From assembly GCF_037975245.1 (NCBI RefSeq), contig NC_092565.1:15031499-15095498 (forward strand): a DNA stretch of 64,000 bases, written 5' to 3'. The DNA is from Apostichopus japonicus. Lineage: Eukaryota > Echinodermata > Holothuroidea > Aspidochirotida > Stichopodidae. Each line of letters starts with the position of its first letter. Within the stretch, counting starts at the first letter, position 1. Under the pieces are notes generated by a model. The model ran no database searches and had not been told where the DNA came from. It worked only from the letters and a program-made list of their open reading frames with translations. Both the position numbers and the translations under genes were made by a program. Shown one piece after another: positions 25,695 to 39,400 of this stretch.

Positions 25695-26454
25695 ACCAAT
25701 CAACGATGGAAACGTTTTCCTCCAGAGCATCAATCATCAAAGCAAAGATGAAGCGGTGAGAGGCAGTTTCACAAGCTCCGTGAATTTGAAACGTAAAGTC
25801 ATACTTTTCCATTTATTTTGAGGATTGAACTTTTTGAAGATAGTCACTTTAAGTGAACAAGGTGGAACTCGACTAGGATGAGGCTCTTTCGGTATACCAG
25901 TGTGTACTCAATGAAAGGAATCAATTTCACAAGGTATGGCACTGAAAATACACAAAGTTTTGGTGATATGAATCTTAAAATTCATAGATGAACCATTTGG
26001 ACTACAGTAGTAGCAAATGTAAGGTAACGTTAAGGTTACTGTAAGTGTACAAGAGTACATTGATGTGTGCTTGTTGTCCCAGATAATTTGTTAACTTGCA
26101 AGAAATGCATAATGTTCATAAAGGTCTTCCATCTGATTGCTCGATGGATTATCAACAAAAGTCTGAACCCGAAAGCTTTTTTTTTTCAGGCAACAAAGTT
26201 AATTTGATATAATAATTGAAGTGAAGTCTTATCCTGCATGAGTCATGAATGAAGGAATTAATATTTTTATGCAATACATATTTAGCAGAAGTGTTAAAAG
26301 ATGTATATAAACATTGTGTTTCCAGGTACCAGAATCCAACAGAAAAGCTAGAAAGTGTGTAACTTACAAATGTTGTAACCATGTTGGATGTGAGGGGGTT
26401 TCATGTGCCTTGGGATGGTACTAATGTACATCAATTGCATGTCATGTTATAGTG

Positions 26455-26814
26455 TAAAGGCATTGAAGACTCGCCCCAAACCGCGTGCCGCGCCCTGAAA
26501 GTCAACTTTCCGTTCTTGCAAGTGAAGTTTTCTTCTTATCGCTACAAAATGCAGACATGAAATGTGATACCTTGTTATCTTTAGCTGGACCTGAGATGTC
26601 CATCGCTGCTATGTACAATGTGTTGTGGGTATTGACCGTAGCTGTATGTATTGACTGTACACTAGTGTCTAATTACGGAAAGTAGCAAGCTGTGTGTGTA
26701 TTTTCTGTGATTGATGGTGGTGTCTAACACCTCTGTTACACCTCATTCGAAACTAGGTCAGATTACCGGCATGAGACCTTTCTTGGTGCGCGAGTCTTCA
26801 CACCCTTTAAAGGC
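26455..26814 (+). mobile_element. Non-autonomous TIR element (MITE-like), copy 2
   Basis: The left end taaaggcattgaagactcg and right end cgagtcttcacaccctttaaaggca are imperfect inverted repeats. Internal sequence is the reverse complement of 7762-8134 at clearly recognisable identity over its length. Both copies lack a transposase frame. Ends rich in ttaaa suggest a TTAA/TTTAA-type insertion preference; this part is inference. Confidence 0.7.
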
Positions 26815-28712
26815 ATAGGGCACCCTCAGTGCACACAGTGCCATCCAATCATTACGGTGTGTTATCAACTTATCAAGTATCCTGGCCACAAGATATGAAA
26901 ACTACATGGACGTCAAGACCTTTAAAGTAGTTTTTGCAGTTGTCTGATGCAAACAATTTTTTTTCTGTTGATAAAGATTCACATCAGGTATAAAGAAACT
27001 GTCTGCATAGTGGCATTATTGGTTGCTATGGTTATGTTGTGGTGATAACAAATTGGTAGCATGTAAGTAGTATAAAGCAACATGAGTCTGACTTCTTCGA
27101 CCTATAACATTCTTAGTATCTCAATATTTGTACACTAAAACAAATTTCGGTTTCTAACGATTTCAGCTGAAACTATCCTACTGGCTGCTTGAGTACTAGA
27201 TTAATTTGTGTAGTAACAGTAGCAAACAACTTGTTATTTTAATCTGTTCGGTAAATTTAGGGCAAGCATAATTAAGCAATGTTAGCATAATTAAGCATCA
27301 TTATGTCTTTTCTTGTTCGTTTATGGCAGGCAAGCACAATTTAACTACTTATTAACGTCCCTCTGCGGTTTTTCTCTTTTCAAGCACATGAGACTTAGAT
27401 CACTCATATCATGTCAATGTATTATTCTCGAGACAGACATCAATAATTGATTAATAAGAGGACCAAGACACACAGCTAGAGAGATACAGTATGACAACTG
27501 AATGTGTCTTGAGTATGTAGTAAGCAAGTACTGACAGTAAACTTAGGTTGGAAGTTATGGCAGAATAAACAAGCATACTCTTGGTACTTCCTCATACTGA
27601 ATTTTGGTATTCTCGTTATGCTTCAATCTGAAAGTTATTCAAAGGAAACATCGATGTAATCTGTGATGTAAATGTCGTTGCAGTAATAACTATGAGGGGG
27701 AATTACATTGGAAATATTTCAGTTGTTACACTACCCATATATACCTAATAAAGCAGTGTGAGTTGGAAATCAAGATTTATTGGTACATACTGCTGTCTCA
27801 TCTTTAATAACTAGTCTGTACTATGTATATATCAATAGCAGTATTCACCTGCATTAATAAAATATTTACTTTGTGTACCTGCTGTTGGACAAGGGTTTAA
27901 GATATAGTAGTATATTTTTTTTCTGTTGAAAAGGTCACTCTGTTGCTTATCTATGTTGAGGGGGAGGGTGGGGGGGGCAGGCAAGGGCAAACACTTTAGA
28001 GAAGAGGAATGTGATGAGAGTTGAGCATAAAAGCAATTGTGTATGTATTCTATCTTTCTAGGCTTTACCAACTCCAGCTGGATTTTGTACTACTGATTAA
28101 TATCAGGATATCTGCGTATCATTCTCTCTTATTTTGTGGTTGAGTTTTTTCATCGGAAATGAAATGTGAATGACAAACATATTCCAATTAGTTCACTTTT
28201 GCAAAGTAGGTGACATTGACATTTTTTTTTTTTTAGGGTGTATAACTTTGTGTCTTGTTGGGATGTGTTGCTTTGTCTGTTGTATGTTTATAACCATGAT
28301 TTATTTTTGTTTTCTTGTTCCTTGTTTGACAATGATGTTAGTGTTGATGAAGAAATGAAGCATTAATCAGTTATGGTGGGCACATTTCTTGCCAAAGTTA
28401 TAGAAATTGACCAGGTTATATGTGTCTGCAATGGTACACACTAACAATTCATAAAACTGTTTCAGTGTCTAATATGGTGGTTTGTTACTTTCTTTTGTAT
28501 TAAAAATTTGCTTGAGATGTTTGTTTTTTTAACTCTCACTGACTGATAAAATCAGCGCAATAAACATACCAAGTGTGACTAATTTAATTTGATGTTGCTA
28601 GTGCACTTTTTTCTCTTTTCTCATTTTTTCAGCTAGATTAATCCTTAACTTTGCATCTAAGTTTTCAAACCATTAAGACTGATTCCACTCATTTAGTTTC
28701 ACATTAAATATT

Positions 28713-28780
28713 AATCAGCAGTTATTTATAAGCGACCACAAAATGTGTGAGAAACCTGCAAGGGCTTATGGATTACAACT
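28713..28780 (-). repeat. tRNA-derived SINE fragment (family B, copy 3)
   Basis: atcagcagttattt to the agggcttatggattacaact block matches the 3' end of the SINE at 21461-21751. The rest, including the tRNA head, is missing. Confidence 0.6.
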
Positions 28781-30081
28781 AATACACAGCACGGGTATTA
28801 TGTGTGTTATCAATGCTTTATGATAACCAACAATACAACAAGGTTTCTCTCATCGACATAGCAGCCTTAAAGAACAGATAGAAATGAAATCAATTGAAAA
28901 GTTTCTGAACATTTCAAAGCTAACATCCATGTTGGAGCATAGTTTGCTATGCCCCTGTCATAAATGTTTGTTTCTCTCCAATAAAAACAGTTTCATGAAT
29001 GACCCGTGCTTCTGATTTTCCATTACTGTGGTAAAGAAAAAGCAGTGAGATATTACAATGGGAAAGATATTAATGTATAATTAAATACAAAGAGTCTGGA
29101 ACTTGTAGCTTGAAAAGGAATTTATTAACTTCAAAAGCCCTCAAGTATTGCCATCAAATCTGTGAGTATGTAGAATATCTGTCACTCATATTCAAATGTC
29201 TACAGATATTCATTTAGCTTTCATCATGAAAACAGTCTCCCCTGCCTGATATATTAAATTACATAATTTAACATTCCTATATGAGTGAGGATACTCCAGA
29301 TAGGTTAGGCACCCAGAGGAAAAGTGTTTGAAGAATTGATTGCTCTAAATAATTGGCAGTTAAGGAAGGTATTTATAGTAATTTGACATGAACCCATTCC
29401 AGCAGGGGTAGGAGCCGGGGGGGAGGGGGAACGTGCCCCACTCTTTTCCAAAGTAGCAAAATGTGCCCTACTGGCAATAAAATGTGCCACTTTGATGAAG
29501 AACTGTCTTTTGGATATCTTAAACCTTTGTTAATTTTAATATTTTATTTAATTATTTATTTTTAGTCCGTGCATGCTATTTTTAAAATGGCATCCCATAT
29601 CTTTGTTTAGCATGGTTAACAATCTCAATAAATAGTATTGATAGCATACTAACACATAAATATTTAAGTGATATGGCTGGTGTGTATCGGTTTATAGCAG
29701 ACCGTAACAGTACTGGCTGTGGATTGAGAAAGTGCCCCTCTGATGTTATGCCCCCCCCCCCCCAACTTTTTGGAAGCTTCCTAACCCCCTGCATTCCAGG
29801 TATGTCCTCGTCTCAGTTCCTTGATATCTTTGACTCATATTTGAGAGATTTAATGGCATGACCGAGGATTCTCACAGCTAGTTCTCTCAGACATTGGCCG
29901 AATGGCCAGCTCTAGCTAGTATGGAAACAAAACTTCAAAGAAAGAGGCAAATATTTTGCTTTGGTTAGATTTTTCATGTTTCTTCCGGCATGGCATGGAT
30001 GTCATGTTTTTTTTTAGATATTACAGATATAGCTAACAGAGAGAGAGAGACTAAACAAAATATATTGTTTTTGTCAGTCCA

Positions 30082-30087
30082 TTTATT
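30082..30087 (-). terminator. Candidate ANKRD53 polyadenylation signal
   Basis: AATAAA on the minus strand, about 335 nt past the ANKRD53 stop codon. It is the canonical hexamer at a plausible distance; use is inferred. Confidence 0.4.
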
Positions 30088-30419
30088 AAATGAAAGCTAT
30101 GATATATTGTCTTGCTAGTGAATAAAAGATGGCATAAATGAGTTTGATGATTCTGTTATAAACTTTCATCTACCGTTTATAATATACATTTCTAAACTAC
30201 TGTTGGAAACTTTCTGACTTCATCCAAGTGAGGTGTTAGATGGGTGCATTCTGGGAATAGAAAGACCCCTCTCTGACAGTGTTAAATGTACTGATACTAA
30301 CAATATGTTGAGACATAAGCACTGCAGTAGTACCTATGTATACAATCGGCTGATTCAAACAGGTTTGCTGTTAACCTCTTCTGCATATTTCTTTTCGGGC
30401 GCGCTGATATCAACTCTAC

Positions 30420-33400
30420 TCAGTGTTGTTTAAGAGCTTCAAAAGCATATTTATATTCATTTCCTTGGATGGCTGGGAACCTACCAGGTTTGGACCAACC
30501 CTTCATAGCATTTGTCATTCTACTGTTATCATAATCTGTCCACTGCGGATCACCCTCCGTTGATTTCAAAGACGACTTGGGATGTGGAAACAACTTTGAA
30601 TCGACGCAGTCCGATAAGTGCGCATAGGTCTCTGAGAGTGGCCTCTGGCTTTCGTCATACAGCTTTTTGTGTTGAGCGTCGATAATGTTTTTACATTTGA
30701 AGGTCAGAGGTCGATCATGTTTTGACATCCTTTCAAGCCATAGTCTGTCTATCATGTACTGAGGTAATTCTGAGAAATCATCGGATTCATTGCTCCTCAC
30801 AGATTTCCTTCCTGCCGGCGTTGTTGTTACTTTGATGACAGGCTGCTGTTGCATTTCTTTCTGAAGTTTTTCTGTTTTCCTCTCAGTCGGCCTTGATGTT
30901 TCTTTAGTTGTTTTATTTTGAGCTTCGACAGCCGGTGATATTGTCCTGTTTGATTCCATTTGAGGGAATCTCATTACCAGTGATTCGGCTGTTATGGATG
31001 GCTTCGTCTTACTGTTTGCCTTCTGCAATCTTCCAGTCTTGGTATTCCGACTACGAGAATGACATCTTTCAATCTTATGGCTGGCATTCACTGTATCAGG
31101 CCCAGTCACTTTGGATGGTAAGCCTTTCTCGTCTAACCAATTTGAGAAAGAGATACTCCTGTAGAGTTCTCTTTCAGCCTCTCTGGCTTCGTTTTTTAAC
31201 CTTGTTTCTTTCTCCTTCAGTTTATCCAGGATGTCGGCTTTCATCATTTCTTGGGCTTGGATCTCTTTGTCTTTCTTCCATCCCTCTGATGCCAACAGTC
31301 TAGCATAAAAGTAGAAATTAAAAAAGTAAAAAGTAAAAATTTGTGGCAATAGTGGCAAAATAAAATTGTTAAACAATGTTCATTAAAAACTTACTGCATT
31401 TATTTTGTTTATTATCCTATGTTAAGAATGACGAACGGTTTTGATCATGAATAATAATTAACAATTATAAATGACTCATTCCAGGGATATATATATATAT
31501 AGATATGAAAGTAAAAACCGTATACAACATAAGTACGGAGGTGCTTTATAACTAATGTTACTTAATTTCAGAAAGAGAAACTTGATGAATGTTTGATAGA
31601 GAATTGCTAAGCACCTCTCACAATATGTGGGTGATTCATAGCTAGCTATTAAGGGTCCAGTCTCCAGGTGAAAAGAATTTAATTTCATAACTAGCTGTCT
31701 GTTGCCTCTCATAGCCTCACAACGTAGGTTATTATGCTCTTGCGCCTACTATACTAATGTCAAACAGTTTTTGGTGAAGTGCTTTACAGTATTTTGGTTT
31801 ATATTAACAATGACACCTAAGGTTTGATAAGTGATAACCATACTTCTTTGGCTTATTATTATATTTATATATATATAATATATATATTATATTATATATA
31901 TATTTATTTATTATAGTATTATATAATCAGATTCAGTTCTGTTCTATGATCTTAGATGAATGCCAGTTAATAGATCAAGTTCACTTTGCACTAACTAATT
32001 ATCTTGCAGATTTGCCATTTTTGCCCCCATTGGTTCTCTTGCAAAGAGTACTTTGACATCTGAAATTTACAGTATCTAAACTTTTTTCTTTGCAGTAGAT
32101 TCTATCTGTAATGTTATCATGTGCCATGATTTTTTGTTTTTTCCATCCATCATGCCAACATCCTCTTGGGATGTATCTGGTACAAAATTTGCATGGCTAC
32201 ACTTAAGTTGATTCTATATTTTTTTTTCTGTTGACAGGTGGTCAAAATATCTTTGTTCTTTTAATGTGCTGGTTGGAAATGGTACCAAAATGGTTGATTG
32301 AAAAATTTACTGCTTTTAGTTTTATTCTTTCAGATCATTTGGAACATTTAGCTTCAGCTATCAGCAACATCATTAAAGGTTTTGTTTTCACCTTTAAGAG
32401 AAAAGTTTGTGTCTGAATATGAAGTTAAATAAGCTTAATCTGAAGTTCTGAACTATTTTTGGAACATTGCACTCTATGCGAGTAAAGTAGAAGACAAAAT
32501 ACCTTAGTTTGCTTGCGCCGCTGTCACAATGTATACAAACAATACATACAGAAATATTAACAAGAAAAAAATCAGCATTTATACTTTTGTCTGCAAGATC
32601 TTCAGAACTCATGTTACAACACTTATACAGATCTGAAACATATCTTTTTGAATAGAATCATTGAGCACTGTCTACAAATTATTCAATAATCAAAATAACT
32701 ATTGAGTTTGTGCATGTGGGGTGAAGTCTTTACAGAATTGTATCAAACACATTCAACATGGCTTTCCTGAGAGTTAAATCTGTACGAGGTGTTGAAGAGA
32801 TTGATCAAGAATCTGTTAAGTATTGAAAGAAATCTCTTGTTATCAACGTGCTGTACCTTGCACATATACGATGGCCCCATATTTTTGCATAATCCAGAGG
32901 GATATGTCCTTTGCTATCGGCTAGATTAATGTTAGCACCAGCAGCTATGAGTGCTTCCAAACACTTTGCTGAGCCTTCTATTGCAGCTTGGTGACTTGGT
33001 GTCAGCATATCAACATTAAATCTGGAAAAAAAGAGTGGAAAAATCAAAATTTAAAATCTCACCCTTGTCACCCTGTCAACAGGTTATGTACATGTAAAAC
33101 AGCGAACGTATATAAAGTTTTGTTCTTCAATTATCATTAGTTTGTACGTTATTAATATCATTAGTTATCAATTGTTTGCACACTATTAATATTAGGTATC
33201 ATTAGCTTGTATAGTATTAGTTATCATTAGTTTGTACATTATTAATATCATTATTTATATCATTATTTGTTACATTATTAATATCATTAGTTATCATACA
33301 GTACTTCATCAATGTGATACTCACTCAACTTCATTTTCATACTAACAAGAACCATTTTTTGCAGACTAGGTATTCTTAAAGGAACAAAATATGTGTGGTT

Positions 33401-36400
33401 GTAAAATGTCTACTCTCACTTGTTGCTACATTGCATACAAACAACAATAGAACTAGCCCTGATTCAAAGGAAAGTGCAAATGGTTTGCTTTCAGTTATGT
33501 CAATTAGTTCTCTGACACATGAAAGCTAATTGTAGTCATAGGTTAATTTGTGTAATTAATCTTTTTTTTTTTATTGCTTACTACTTAATGAAGTGAAAGT
33601 AAGTCTGCCCAATAGAAAATTGTGGTTGATTTAAATAACTTTCCAACTTCCCAACTGCCATCTGATGAGCCTTAAATACACATTACTCAATTTTGCAAAC
33701 ATGATTAGTTTGTAAGTACTGTAACTTACAAAGAAAGAGTTACTGCTTACTTCTCTAAAATGTACACGAAATTGATAATCATTCATTTATGTCTAGAAAA
33801 CAAATGTTAGGAAATGTACGATTGAATCAGAGACTGATTGCTTTAGTTGACAACAGCGAGTTGCCTAGGGAGTTTACATGAAATGTCTTGTATTCAAAAT
33901 GGGTCTTGTTGTTTTGGATAAATAGAACAAAATCACTAAGTCATTCACATGTTTCCACTTATAGCCACACATGACCCAACATGTGCAAAGGGTTGTTGGT
34001 ATTCAAAATATGAATGCCTAACATAAAAAAAAAGTGCATAAGCTCACCAGTGAAAATGAATAACTCCTGTTAGAAATGTGGCAATCCAAGAAAAATAAAT
34101 CATCTGGGGCCCGGAGGCATGATGTCCATTTAATTGTCCGAAGAAACGCGTCCAAACAAAAATACACTTTAAATTTACTCCTCCTTGGATAACACAAGCG
34201 ATGAAAGTTTTTACAGGTGAGAAATAATATCCAAAATTAAATATGTGAGAAAACCTAATAGTAGTTGTTGTAGTTGGTGTAGTGTAGATGAATAGTAGTA
34301 TAGTTCCTAGAGTCTTAGCAGAAGATACTTGTTCCTTTTGTGGAAGCCTTCTACTAAGAACTGCACATGGTAAAGATCTACCGGATTATGCAATGTGCTA
34401 GAATTTAGACTGTCTCTTGATTGGCCAGTTGTTGCCATGGTACAAAAACAACTACTGTACTAGGGTACAGTAGTTATGGTATTGCAACAAGAGTGAGCTT
34501 AGCTGGTCTAAATTCTATACAGTGACAATGCTGAAAAGGCTGACCAGTGGTGAACAAAAGAGATAGTTTCAAAAGGAATGCTGGTCTGTTGGTGTTGAAA
34601 GGCAACTGATGGTGATGTAATAAAATCAGCTGACAATTGTAAACAAACTGTGATGAAGTGCAAATGTTTCTAAAATTGATGATTAAATTTCGCTACAGCT
34701 ACTCCCTTCCTAGATCAACATGACGGTTAGTTGATCGATACAAAAAAAAAAAAATTTCAGTTATTGCTAAGTAAACCTAGATGTCCTTTCATCCATTGCT
34801 ATACTGGGCAAAACGAGCTGGAAAATGAATGCGGCGACCTGACCTAGTTGTCCGCACGGGTGGAGAAGTAATAACAGGAACAGGTAGAAAATTAGAGGTG
34901 TCCCCTGAAGAAACCGCTTTGTTAGGGAATGAATTGTCCATGCTTGGAGGAGACGGGAGATGAGCGACTTTGAGTCTATCAACACTGACGGATTCATTCT
35001 TTCCCTTCATTTCCAAAATGAAGAACTTTGCCATCCTACGACAAACTTTGTATGGTCCATCATACTGTGGTTGGAGTGATGGCCGAACAGCATCACACCT
35101 GATAAATACGTGCGAGCAATCTTGCAGACCAGGTGGAACGTGGGAAGTTGAAGTTTGCGAACGTGTTTGTGCAGGGTTAACGTCCGTCATGTAGTTGCGA
35201 AGGCGATGAACATAGTCACCTGGATCAGAGAAAGAGTCTTTGGTTGTCGGTGCCACCAGCTGTCCTGGAACTTTCAGTGTAGTACCATACACCAGTTCTG
35301 CCGGTGTGCATCCAAGATCCTCTTTCACAGTTGTGCGTATGCCCAAAAGTACAATCGGTAGAAACTCTTGCCATTTGCTGGGATCAGACTGTGCTCGAAG
35401 TGCTGCTTTCAACTGACGATGGAATCGTTCCACGATACCATTAGCTGCAGGGTGATAAGCAGTGGTGCGCGTACGAGAGCTCCCAAGAAGCGAAGTGAGT
35501 GCTTGAAAGAGTCGCGATTCAAATTGCCTCCCCCTGTCCGTGGTGATGGTCGAGGGTGTGCCTAATCGCGAAATCCACTCATGCACAAGAGTCCTAGCTA
35601 CAGTCTCTGCTGTAATGTCCGATATAGGGTAAGCGTCAGCCCATCTTGTAAACCGATCGATACAGGTTAGCATATAACAATATCCATTTGATGAAGGCAA
35701 TGGGCCGACTAAGTCCATATGGATATGACTGAATCTAGCGTCCGGAGAAGTGTAGGTTCCAATTGGTGCCTTGATATGACGATGGATCTTAGAACGCTGG
35801 CAAGATAGGCATGAACGGGCCCATGTACGAATGTCCTTGTTAATACTTGGCCAAACAAAGCGTGATGTGATTAATGACTGGGTAGAGCGTATGCCAGGAT
35901 GCGACATATTATGCAACGCTTCAAATACTGTGCGGCGATGCTTCTTTGGAACGTACGGTCTCTCGTGGTCTGTAGAGACATCGCACCAAATCATCCCACC
36001 GCTTGAAGGTCGTGGCACTTGTTTAAATGTCAATGAAGGTGATTTCTGAATCTCTTCCCATTCATCGTCATTCTGATCCGCTGCGATCCGATCAAAATCA
36101 ACAGTAAATGATGTGTGGAGAGCATCCACATGTAGTCGTGACAAGGCATCAGCGACTGTGTTGTCTACACCGTGTACATGCTGAATGTCTGAAGTAAACT
36201 GCGAGATATAGTCCAACTGGCGAATTTCTCTTGGGGAGTGACGATCAGGCTTTGATCGCAAAGCGTAGGTTAACGGCTTATGATCTGTGTACACTGTGAA
36301 CTCGCGTCCTTCCAAGAAATGGCGAAAATGACGAATCGTGAGGTAAACAGCTAACATTTCCCGGCCAAAAGTACTGTATCTAGTCTCTGTAGGATTGAGT

Positions 36401-39400
36401 CGCTGTGAAAAGAAAGCAATCGGCTTCCAAGTACCATCATCGCACTGTTGAAGGACGCCACCAACTGCTACATCTGACGCGGCAACCATCAAGCTTGTCT
36501 GGAGGCCTGTTGCAGGATGTACAAGCAAGGTAGCATGGGCGAGTTCCTCCTTTGCACGCTCGAACGAACTAATACACTGTTCCGTCCACTCGACTGCCTT
36601 GGCTGACCGCTTCGGCTGGCCACGGAGCATATCAGTCAATGGTGCAAGAATAGCTGCTGCCTTAGGGATGAACCGTCGATAGAAATTCAAGAGTCCCAGG
36701 AACCGACGGAGCTGGCGAATAGAAGAAGGTCGAGCAAATTCGCGAATCTCCTTCACACGCTTCTCGAGAGGTCGAATGCCATCTGTGTCGATGTGATGTC
36801 CTAAGAAGACGAGAGAGCTCACACCAAACACGCACTTGGCAGGGTTGATCACTATACCATACTCCTGAAGGCGAACAAAAAGCTGTCGGAGATGCACCTT
36901 ATGCTCTTCTTCTGATGCACTAGCGATTAGCATGTCGTCGATATACACGAAAATGAAAGGCAAACCCCTGACTACTTCATCCATCAAGCGCTGGAAAGAC
37001 TGGGCTGCATTTCGAAGTCCGAATGGCATTCGTGTAAACTCATAGAGGCCGAAAGGTGTAGTAATTGCCGTCTTCGGTATATCAGCTGGCTCTACGGGAA
37101 TCTGATGATAGGCCTTCACAAGATCTATTTTCGAAAAGATCTTCTTGCCATCCAACGATGCCGTGAAATCCTGGATGTGTGGGATTGGGTAGCGATCTGG
37201 TACAGTATGAGCATTCAGAGCGCGGTAATCCCCACATGGACGCCAGTCACCTGGTGTAGATTTCGGGACCATATGGAGAGGTGATGACCAATTGCTGGAT
37301 GATGGTCTGATGATTCCAAGTTCCTGCATGTGCTCAAATTCAGAACGTGCCATCTTCAAACGATCGGCAGCTAAACGACGGGGACGTGCGTAAACTGGAG
37401 GTCCTGTTGTTACGATGTGGTGCGTAACAGTATGCTTGACAGCTTTTGGGCGATAGTCAGGACGAGTGATATCTGGAAACTCCTTCAAAATTTCGGTATA
37501 CTTAACACTGCCTGCACCTGGTGATCGTGAAAACATAGGACTGACAGATTTCGTGTGTAGTGGGGCACAGATGCCATTGACCATGAGCTTTGTTGTAGAG
37601 TCGAGAAGTCTCTGATGTCTAACATCCACAACGAGTCCAAACTCATCCAAAAAATCTGCTCCAATGATGGGTGTAGGAAGATCTGCAACCACGAAAACAA
37701 AACGAAAAGTCCTTCTGAGGCCTAAGTTCAAAGTGAGGGAGCGTTCACCATATGTAGGTATGCGAGACTTATTAACCGCTTCCAATGTTATATCTGAACG
37801 TGCATGTCGTTGGTTGTCAAATGAAGATGGTGTGATTACGCTCACTTCAGCTCCAGTATCAACTAAAAACTTAATACCACTGATCCGGTCGTGAATGTAG
37901 AATAAGCGACCGTTCTTAGCACCAGCACGGGTCGTCGCCCTTATTCCCGGCTGGCTCTGTCGTTTCCCTGGGCATTGGTGGCGTAAGACTGTTGAGAATC
38001 GCTGGAGAACGAAGAAGATTGCTTAAAGTTACATGGTGGTGTACACTTGAGAGCTCCTGCACCATGTTTCCAGTGATACCAACAGAAAGGGCGCTTCTCA
38101 CTACTACTCCTGCTACGTTGTCTGTCGGAACGAAATGGGCGCCTATTTGGAGATCGACCACCTTCACGCCGAAAATGTGTTGTCAACGATTGAACTTGGA
38201 ATGTAAGTCTGTCTACTTGTTGTCTGAGTTGTGACAAATCTGAAGAACATGCACAACTTGGAGCAGGAGATGAAGGCGTACTCACAGCTGAAACAGTACT
38301 TGTTGAACCAACGTCAATGATTCTATCGGCCAAGTCTGCTAACTGCGTCACCTTCATGTCATCGCGGCTTGACGCTAGAATCGTCTGGACATGATGAGGG
38401 AGTCGCTGCAAGAATAACTGTTTGAAGATTGTCTCATCAAGCTTGTCACTTCCAAGCAGTTGTTCCATTCTGCGTAGTAGCTGAGAAGGTTTCCGATCCC
38501 CTAGTTCTTCTTGAGTAAGCAACTGGTGGAGTCTTTTCTGCTCGGAGACTGATGTCCTGCGAATCAATTCGGCTTTGAGGTGCGAATAGGGTGTGTCTGT
38601 AGGAGGGTTCATTAAAATATCCCTGACTTCCTGCGCGATCTCAGGTTGTAGTGCGGACACTATGTACGCGAACTGAGTCTGCTCTGATGTAATTCCTCTC
38701 GTCATAAACTGAGCTTGGACTTGAGCAAACCATACAGCGGGATCGTTCGGCCAGTACGGTGGAAGCTTTAAGGCGACTGCTGCGACCTGTGATACATCAG
38801 GGGCAGATTTATTAGCTGATTGCGGATCCATGTTGAAAACAAAAAGATTCACTGAATTGTGAAACTGATGAACTTATGTGACTTGAAAAACGGGGTCACC
38901 AATTGTTGGTATTCAAAATATGAATGCCTAACATAAAAAAAAAGTGCATAAGCTCACCAGTGAAAATGAATAACTCCTGTTAGAAATGTGGCAATCCAAG
39001 AAAAATAAATCATCTGGGGCCCGGAGGCATGATGTCCATTTAATTGTCCGAAGAAACGCGTCCAAACAAAAATACACTTTAAATTTACTCCTCCTTGGAT
39101 AACACAAGCGATGAAAGTTTTTACAGGTGAGAAATAATATCCAAAATTAAATATGTGAGAAAACCTAATAGTAGTTGTTGTAGTTGGTGTAGTGTAGATG
39201 AATAGTAGTATAGTTCCTAGAGTCTTAGCAGAAGATACTTGTTCCTTTTGTGGAAGCCTTCTACTAAGAACTGCACATGGTAAAGATCTACCGGATTATG
39301 CAATGTGCTAGAATTTAGACTGTCTCTTGATTGGCCAGTTGTTGCCATGGTACAAAAACAACTACTGTACTAGGGTACAGTAGTTATGGTATTGCAACAA

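Larger units (their letters stand above)
25695..30419. other. Intergenic region between convergent TEX261 and ANKRD53
   Basis: This 4.7 kb holds the 3' untranslated regions of both genes. It also contains the second MITE-like copy, a SINE fragment, G-rich (27960, 29410) and C-rich (29750) runs, and AT-rich unique-looking DNA. AATAAA motifs occur at about 27564 and 27855 on the plus strand. No further coding exon was recognised. Confidence 0.5.

Noticed and set aside
30908-31303. 131-codon plus-strand frame
   Set aside because: Antisense to the well-supported last exon of ANKRD53.
35155-36049. Plus-strand open frames within the retrotransposon
   Set aside because: They are antisense shadows of the intact pol frame with no domain content.
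34789-38831. Envelope gene, making it an endogenous retrovirus
   Set aside because: Pol ends about 90 bp before the polypurine tract; there is no room for a third gene.
38832-38852. Longer gag N terminus
   Set aside because: The extension begins at GTG; MDPQS at 38831 is the first ATG and a normal Gag start.
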